Positions 59,721 through 64,000 of a stretch of DNA of 64,000 bases are shown here, one piece after another. How positions within the stretch are numbered: position 1 is the stretch's first letter; every line of letters starts with the position of its first letter. Source of the DNA: Bradyrhizobium tropiciagri (GTDB taxonomy: Bacteria; Pseudomonadota; Alphaproteobacteria; Rhizobiales; Xanthobacteraceae). Where the stretch lies: the NCBI RefSeq assembly GCF_018130505.1, contig NZ_JAFCKH010000001.1:248001-312000 (forward strand). Direction: 5' to 3'. The position numbers were made by a program, and so were the translations under genes. The notes beneath the pieces were generated by a model that worked only from the letters and a program-made list of their open reading frames with translations, searched no databases and was not told the origin of the DNA.

Positions 59721-59759
59721 AGGCCCCAGCGTGATCCCTGCGCTGGGGTCTTTGCTTTG
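59721..59759 (+). terminator. GGCCCCAGC-family hairpin with T-rich tail
   Basis: AGGCCCCAGCG (59721-59731) pairs with CGCTGGGGTCT (59741-59751) with one G-U, followed by TTGCTTT. Confidence 0.65.
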
Positions 59760-59944
59760 AGAGCAGCCACCTCTTCGAATGCTCCGATCGAGGACACCGA
59801 GCCTTACGCGCTGGCCTTCACTAGCTGCAGCGGGCGAGCAACGGCCGCCGGCCATTGAGGTCGAGCCGGCAATGAAGGCACCCGAATAGGAACGTTGCGC
59901 CCCATTCCGTTTTGAGTCCCCGTTCCGGGCAGGGAGCGAGAGAT

Positions 59945-60154
59945 ATGTTCATGGGACAAATCCGGCGTCGCGTGAAGCAAACCGATACGCTCGAAGCGCG
60001 GCTCTTGCAACGCGCTGCAGAGCTGCGCGGCAAAGCCGCTGCCCTGACTCCCGGTATCGAGAAAGAGGCGCTTCTCAGGCTTGCGCGGCAAGCGGAGACT
60101 GCGGCGCAAATGAGCGAATGGCTGGCGTACCCCGGACTGCAGTCCACGACCTAG
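59945..60154 (+). CDS. Small basic paralogous protein, RRxFKQT family, copy 4
   Basis: 69 residues: GQIRRRVKQTDTLEARLLQRAAELRGKAAALTPG, EKEALLRLARQAETAAQM, WLAYPGLQ. GGGAGCGAGAG precedes ATG 59945; ATG 59951 is also possible. The conserved leader stem-loop is not present here. Confidence 0.75.
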   Translation: MFMGQIRRRVKQTDTLEARLLQRAAELRGKAAALTPGIEKEALLRLARQAETAAQMSEWLAYPGLQSTT

Positions 60155-60202
60155 AAGCAAGGCAGCTCCTCGATGAGCGATTTTGCGGCTGCAGGTGACG
60201 AG

Positions 60203-60451
60203 CTAGCTCTTCTTTCTCGCACTGATCTCAAAGGAAAAGCGGACGACCATCACGGGGCCTTCGCCGTCACGGACCGCGATCTCCATGTGCTCAGTCCCGT
60301 TGCCGTTGGTTGAGGCCACGGCATCCCGCGCCATGCCTCCCAAGGACCGCGCCGCCTCGTTTTGCGCAGCTTCCAGATCCCGCAGGTCCATCCCCTCCTC
60401 GTCAGTGGCGGTTCCATTACGGTCCCTCAGGTCGAAGTAGTATCGAGGCAT
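60203..60451 (-). CDS. DUF6894-like small protein (82 aa)
   Basis: MPRYYFDLRDRNGTATDEEGMDLRDLEAAQNEAARSLGGMARDAV...HMEIAVRDGEGPVMVVRFSFEI. The pattern PRYYFDxRDxxGxxxDEEGxxLxDxxAAxxEAAR is a very frequent rhizobial small-protein family. Function unknown. A GGAAC box upstream lacks a good -10. Confidence 0.85.
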   Translation of the reverse strand: MPRYYFDLRDRNGTATDEEGMDLRDLEAAQNEAARSLGGMARDAVASTNGNGTEHMEIAVRDGEGPVMVVRFSFEISARKKS

Positions 60452-60589
60452 AGGACACGCTCATTGTTCTGCCAAGGCGTCAAAGCCGGCGGCGAGACTG
60501 CGTTCCTAGCGGCGATTCTTTGAGCCAGTCGCCTTGGTGCCGGTTGGCAGCAGCTTCTCCATCTGTCCATGTCACCTCGCACTGCGCCG

Positions 60590-61105
60590 CTACCTTGACG
60601 ATCGCTTGATAGTCTTGATGGCGTGGTTAGGTCCTCGCCAACCCAGGAATTTCAATTGCTTGTTCTCAAGGGCGTTGGTGGCACGAAAGAACTGCTCGAG
60701 TTCTTCGCAAGCGCGCGAGGGGAGGTGGCGGATGTCCGTCAGATCCGTTTCGGCCGGAGAGCGTTCCGGCACGGCGAAGAGGCGGTCGTTTCGTTCCGTC
60801 TTGCCGTCGGCTTTCTGCTCAACTTCAAGTACACCCACCGGCCTGCATTTTAGTACTACGCCCGGGTAAGTTTGTGCGTCATGGATGATCAGAACGTCGA
60901 GCGGATCGCCATCCGGCGCCTTCGTCGATGGAATGAAGCCCCAATCATAGGGATAACCGAGCCCCGCCATCAGAGGTTTTGCCAACGTGAACGCGCCAAG
61001 CTCCGGATCGAACTCCAGCTTGCATGTGCTGCCGCGAGGAGTTTCGACCACAGCAAATACCCTCTTGTCGTCCGCCCATGTTGGCAACTTCAGGAGTTTA
61101 GTCAT
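60590..61105 (-). CDS. ppa: Inorganic pyrophosphatase (family I)
   Basis: 171 residues. The metal-binding signature DGDPLDVLI is near residue 65; KLEFDPELGAFTL and YPYDWGFIPSTKAPDG lead in, and DRLFAVPERSP and LEQFFRATNALENKQLKFLGWRG follow. It hydrolyses pyrophosphate to phosphate. Divergence from common Ppa (for example KxxD near 90 modified) suggests the second, plant-like subgroup in rhizobia. Stand-alone gene. Confidence 0.9.
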   Translation of the reverse strand: MTKLLKLPTWADDKRVFAVVETPRGSTCKLEFDPELGAFTLAKPLMAGLGYPYDWGFIPSTKAPDGDPLDVLIIHDAQTYPGVVLKCRPVGVLEVEQKADGKTERNDRLFAVPERSPAETDLTDIRHLPSRACEELEQFFRATNALENKQLKFLGWRGPNHAIKTIKRSSR

Positions 61106-61208
61106 TTATCGGTCTTCCGTCATTCGCGCGCTCAGGCGCCTTCATTTCGACGAGCACCGGATGCACGATGCTAACTGATGCAATGCCAGTAGTGTTTCCT
61201 TCCGCGGT

Positions 61209-62240
61209 TCAAGCTGTAGCGGCTGCGATGAGGCGATAGCGGCCTTCGTACTCCTTTGCCATCCGGCTCGCGGAGAAGCGTTCTTCGAACCGGGCTCGCA
61301 CCGTCTGTCTGTCCAGACGGTCCAACTTGCGAATGGCCATGACGGCCTCTTCTTCGCTCTCGACCACGAATCCTGTCACGCCGTCTTCGACCACCTCGGG
61401 CACCGAGCCGGAGCGGTACGCGATGACAGGTGTTCCGCATGCCATTGCCTCAATCATGACCAAGCCAAACGGCTCGGGCCAAGTGATCGGAAACAGCAGA
61501 GCGGCTGCATCGGCAAGGAAGGACTGCTTTTTTGTGTCGTCGACTTCGCCGATCAGTTGCACATTCTTGCCGTCGATATGAGGCTGAAGCCGTGTCTTGA
61601 AGAAGGCGGTCTCGGCTCGAGGTATTTTGGCCGCGATGCGAAGTGGCATTTGCGCGGCGCGCGCAACGCGGATGGCCGCCTCAGGTCCCTTCTCGACGGT
61701 TAGCCGACCGAGAAAGGCAAGATAGGATCCTTTTTCTTGGGAAGGGCGAAACAGATCGACTGGTAGCCCGTGTTGGATGGTGCCCAGCCATTTTGCATTC
61801 GGCAGCGGAAGGCGCTGGTGGTCTGAAATCGACACGAACCCCGCATTGGGAAAGCTTCTTACCAAGGCCGCGAGCCCAGGCAGATCGAGCCGTCCATGCA
61901 TGGTCGTCAGGAACGGCACGCGGAGCCTGCTCAGGAGCGGGAGAGGGAGCCAGTCGACGTGGGCGTGAATGACGTCAAAGTCGCTTGCTTGCTTCGCAAT
62001 TGCTTCAAGCAACATAGCGCACGCGGCGCTCGGATCGTTGTTCTTTCCTCCCAGCCGTAACGCCCGCGGCCACACCGCCTCAAGCCGAGCCTTGGTCTTG
62101 GAATCTCCGCTCGCGAATAAGGTCACGTCGTGGCCGAGGTCGACAAGTTCATCCACAAGCCAAGCCACGACACGCTCAGTCCCGCCGTAGAGCTTTGGTG
62201 GGACACTCTCGGCAAGAGGGGCAAGCTGGGCTATCCGCAC
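61209..62240 (-). CDS. Glycosyltransferase family 4
   Basis: 343 residues, GT-B fold. N-terminal part: MRIAQLAPLAESVPPKLYGGTERVVAWLVDELVDLGHDVTLFASGDS. C-terminal part: FLGRLTVEKGPEAAIRVAR and PITWPEPFGLVMIEAMACGTPVIAYRSGSVPEVVEDGVTGFVV, with the EPFG..xxEAMACGTPV donor-site motif. Sugar donor and acceptor are unknown. ATG 62240 fits the family start. Confidence 0.92.
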   Translation of the reverse strand: MRIAQLAPLAESVPPKLYGGTERVVAWLVDELVDLGHDVTLFASGDSKTKARLEAVWPRALRLGGKNNDPSAACAMLLEAIAKQASDFDVIHAHVDWLPLPLLSRLRVPFLTTMHGRLDLPGLAALVRSFPNAGFVSISDHQRLPLPNAKWLGTIQHGLPVDLFRPSQEKGSYLAFLGRLTVEKGPEAAIRVARAAQMPLRIAAKIPRAETAFFKTRLQPHIDGKNVQLIGEVDDTKKQSFLADAAALLFPITWPEPFGLVMIEAMACGTPVIAYRSGSVPEVVEDGVTGFVVESEEEAVMAIRKLDRLDRQTVRARFEERFSASRMAKEYEGRYRLIAAATA

Positions 62241-62252
62241 CGCATATCGTCC

Positions 62253-62381
62253 CTACCGGGCCCAACAAAAAACAAGCACGGCGACTGCAGAGAGTAACTC
62301 GGCAATCGCCCAGAGCGTCCAATTGGGCCTAGCGCTCATCGTGGCCAATTGAGAGATGAGGCTTTCCAGCAGCGTCAACAT
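62253..62381 (-). CDS. Small single-helix membrane protein (42 aa)
   Basis: MLTLLESLISQLATMSARPNW, then a helix (TLWAIAELLSAVAVLVFCW). It lies between the 60-aa gene and the glycosyltransferase on the same strand, overlapping the former by seven bases. No strong ribosome site, so the call is tentative. Confidence 0.4.
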   Translation of the reverse strand: MLTLLESLISQLATMSARPNWTLWAIAELLSAVAVLVFCWAR

Positions 62382-62557
62382 CCGTGTTTTGAAAGTTCTT
62401 CAAGATAAGCAATCCTATGGCTTGTCAGTTCCTCGGCAGGCTTGAAGGGCAAGGTCCAACCAGCGAAACCGTCATACCGACCTGGCGGCACCTTGTTGGC
62501 TGACATAAGAGCGGCGTCCGTGATGAGCTCCGATTTGTATTGCGGCATGGTCATCAC
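62375..62557 (-). CDS. Small hypothetical protein (60 aa)
   Basis: MPQYKSELITDAALMSANKVPPGRYDGFAGWTLPFKPAEELTSHRIAYLEELSKHGC. It has coding composition and a Trp/Pro-rich middle. Starts at 62557 or 62551 or later are possible. It follows the DUF2934 gene on the same strand by 11 bp. Function unknown. Confidence 0.6.
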   Translation of the reverse strand: MMTMPQYKSELITDAALMSANKVPPGRYDGFAGWTLPFKPAEELTSHRIAYLEELSKHGC

Positions 62558-62568
62558 GTTGGCCGACG

Positions 62569-62754
62569 CTATTCTGTAAAGGTACCCGACTTCTCGTCGG
62601 CGTTGATCGAGGGGTCGTCGGAGGACGACGCCTTGCTTTTGAGCTCGCGCTCAGCCTCGTGCCAAAATTCCTGCTCGCGGCCCTCAGGCCGACCTGCCAA
62701 TTCCCAAAGCGCATGGGCGCGTTGGCGAACTTCATCGTCTCGAGGATTCGTCAT
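62569..62754 (-). CDS. DUF2934 small protein
   Basis: 61 residues: DEVRQRAHALWELAGRPEGREQEFWHEAERELKSKAS is the DUF2934 core (RAxxLWExxGxPxGxxxxxWxxAExEL). The ATG at 62754 overlaps the stop of an upstream frame (ATGA). Function unknown; frequent in alphaproteobacteria. Confidence 0.8.
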   Translation of the reverse strand: MTNPRDDEVRQRAHALWELAGRPEGREQEFWHEAERELKSKASSSDDPSINADEKSGTFTE

Positions 62755-62957
62755 TCGTGGTCTTCCGCGTTGAGGATGATCGGAAACGCAAAGTCTGACC
62801 GGCGGGTTCCAATGCGGCCCTCGGACAGAACTCGATAGACGACTTCGAGGCGATACCGTGCGCAAGGTCCCGTGCCGCAACTGATCGCGAAGCGGTTTGA
62901 TGCGGTCCAAATCTGCTTCTTCGCGATCCCAGCTCTCGGCCGGCGGTCTCAACAAGG
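62751..62957 (-). pseudogene. Frameshifted small gene upstream of DUF2934
   Basis: The first frame (LLRPPAESWDREEADLDRIKPLRDQLRH) switches near 62872 to RLEVVYRVLSEGRIGTRRSDFAFPIILNAEDHE, whose TGA overlaps the DUF2934 ATG. Both halves have coding character. One base change would join them. Confidence 0.4.
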
Positions 62958-63218
62958 CATGATGGCCGCACTGTGGGCCTCAAAGTGAAACTCAACGCGG
63001 ATGAGGCGGGCGCCCTTCGGCGTTTGGCGCGATGGCAACTCTTGCGTCGGGCAGATGCGAACTCCCAGGCTTCAGTACGGAAATTAACCCATGTTAGCAT
63101 ACGAACGAGAAAGCTATCGCTCAGGGTCTGCCCTTGGGTTGGACTTTCCCGTACCGGCCATTGCCTTCAGTTCCGGCGCCGGATAAATCTTGAAAATCAA
63201 GCCTTGGGGAGCATTGCA
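62958..63218. other. Intergenic region upstream of rsbR-like gene
   Basis: No gene supported; the leftward frame at 63114-63320 overlaps the RsbR-like start and looks like a shadow. Contains the inverse of GCTAACATGGGTTAA at 63084-63098. Confidence 0.4.
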
Positions 63219-64000
63219 ATGGCTGCGAATGTAGGCACCGTCGCTGAATTGGTCGGTAACAACGAGCAAACCATTTTGCCCGAATGGGTCGGTCTGCAGA
63301 AGAAATCCGGCAGCCTTCAAACCGGCCGGATCACCGAGGGTGAGCTCTTGTCCCAGTCAAGGGACTTCCTGCACTTGCTACGGGACGGTCTCGCCAAGGG
63401 CGGCAATGACGCGGCTAATCCGGCCTATGGTCCGGCTAGGCAGCTTCTCGGCGATATCTCCCGCTCGCGTGCGCTTCAAGGCTTTTCGCCCAGGGAGACA
63501 GCGACTTTTGTGTTCTCGCTGAAGCAGCCGTTGTTCAATGCTCTCAATCGCAATACGACGCTATCGCCAACTCAAGCCGCTGAATTGACTTGGTCAACGA
63601 CGTTATTACTCGACGAGCTCGGCATCTACACACTTGAGGTCTTCCAAAAGAGTAGAGAGGAGGTCATCGTTCGGCAACAACGTGAAATTGCCGAGCTATC
63701 GACTCCGGTCGTCAAGTTGTGGGACGGCATACTCGCACTGCCTCTGATCGGTACATTGGATAGCCAGCGAACCCAAGTCGTAATGGAGAATCTGCTTCAG
63801 ACGATTGTCGATACGGAAGCCGAAATCGCAATTATCGACATCACGGGTGTTCCGACTGTCGACACGCTGACGGCGCAACATCTCCTCAAGACCGTCGCTG
63901 CGGCCCGATTGATGGGCGCTGATTGTATCATCAGTGGTATCCGGCCGCAGATTGCCCAGACCATGGTTCATTTGGGCGTCGAATTGAATGTAGTTTCCAA
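63219..64000 (+). CDS. rsbR: RsbR-like stressosome protein (cut by window edge)
   Basis: 260 residues to the window end, no stop reached. The N-terminal sensory part (residues 1-150) reads VAELVGNNEQTILPEWVGLQKK and LLGDISRSRALQGFSPRETATFVFSLKQPL, typical of RsbRD domains. The C-terminal STAS domain begins near 165 (PVVKLWDGILALPLIGTLDSQRTQVVMENLLQ) with IIDITGVPTVDTLTAQHLLKTVAAARLMGA holding the phosphorylatable Thr region. GGGGAG precedes the ATG. Stressosome partners RsbS and RsbT would be expected just beyond 64 kb. Confidence 0.88.
   Translation, partial: MAANVGTVAELVGNNEQTILPEWVGLQKKSGSLQTGRITEGELLSQSRDFLHLLRDGLAKGGNDAANPAYGPARQLLGDISRSRALQGFSPRETATFVFSLKQPLFNALNRNTTLSPTQAAELTWSTTLLLDELGIYTLEVFQKSREEVIVRQQREIAELSTPVVKLWDGILALPLIGTLDSQRTQVVMENLLQTIVDTEAEIAIIDITGVPTVDTLTAQHLLKTVAAARLMGADCIISGIRPQIAQTMVHLGVELNVVS

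Noticed and set aside
50632-60154. CRISPR array
   Set aside because: The repeats are widely and irregularly spaced hairpins with terminator tails; there are no regular spacers and no cas genes.
60481-60506. GGAAC box upstream of the DUF6894-like gene as EcfG promoter
   Set aside because: The 16-base-spaced -10 is CTTT, too far from NGTT to include.

Overview
The window is a GC-rich alphaproteobacterial chromosome segment, most like Bradyrhizobium or a close relative. That assignment rests on my recognition of many small protein families typical of that group, on a stand-alone poxvirus-type topoisomerase IB, on Ku with ligase-domain proteins, and on an alternative complex III joined to a caa3-type oxidase. 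No database search was run. There is no transposase, integrase, rRNA, complete tRNA or CRISPR array.

Layout. 0-14.4 kb is a stress and DNA-maintenance district: a PAS sensor (cut by the window edge), a broken MOSC gene, a CsbD-like operon, a short UvrA-like ATPase, SemiSWEET, an isochorismatase-family hydrolase, an SDR oxidoreductase, topoisomerase IB, an ATP-dependent DNA ligase, an AI-2E-type permease, a PPOX-like protein, RNase Z and several small proteins. At 14.8 kb lies the 5' half of a tRNA-Ser. 14.9-23.6 kb holds a flavodoxin-like reductase, DUF72 and DUF763, an MFS permease, DUF4142 with DUF892, FdhD and a YdeP-like molybdopterin oxidoreductase. 23.6-37.2 kb is a respiratory block: caa3 oxidase subunits IV-III-I-II leftward, alternative complex III genes actA-F rightward, then a leftward SCO protein and a thiamine-diphosphate enzyme. 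37.2-42.5 kb carries small secreted or one-helix proteins and stress proteins. 43.3-50.2 kb holds an NRPS-like A-T-TE protein, a TAXI-type binding protein and an acyltransferase. 50.3-60.5 kb is an accessory zone of very small genes, hairpin repeats, Ku and many frameshifted remnants. 60.6-64 kb has pyrophosphatase, a glycosyltransferase, small proteins and a partial RsbR-like stressosome protein.

How the genes fit together. Fifteen sites with GGAAC, exactly 16 bases, then a -10 ending in GTT sit in front of stress-type genes throughout the first 48 kb. This matches the general-stress sigma factor EcfG class of alphaproteobacteria and suggests one general-stress regulon over much of the window. 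The respiratory block would pass quinol electrons through ACIII to the cytochrome-c-fused oxidase, with SCO supplying copper. In the 50-60 kb zone, repeated GGCCCCAGC...GCTGGGGCC hairpins, two sRNA-like repeats and four paralogues of a small basic protein (two sharing an upstream stem-loop) are the least explained material.
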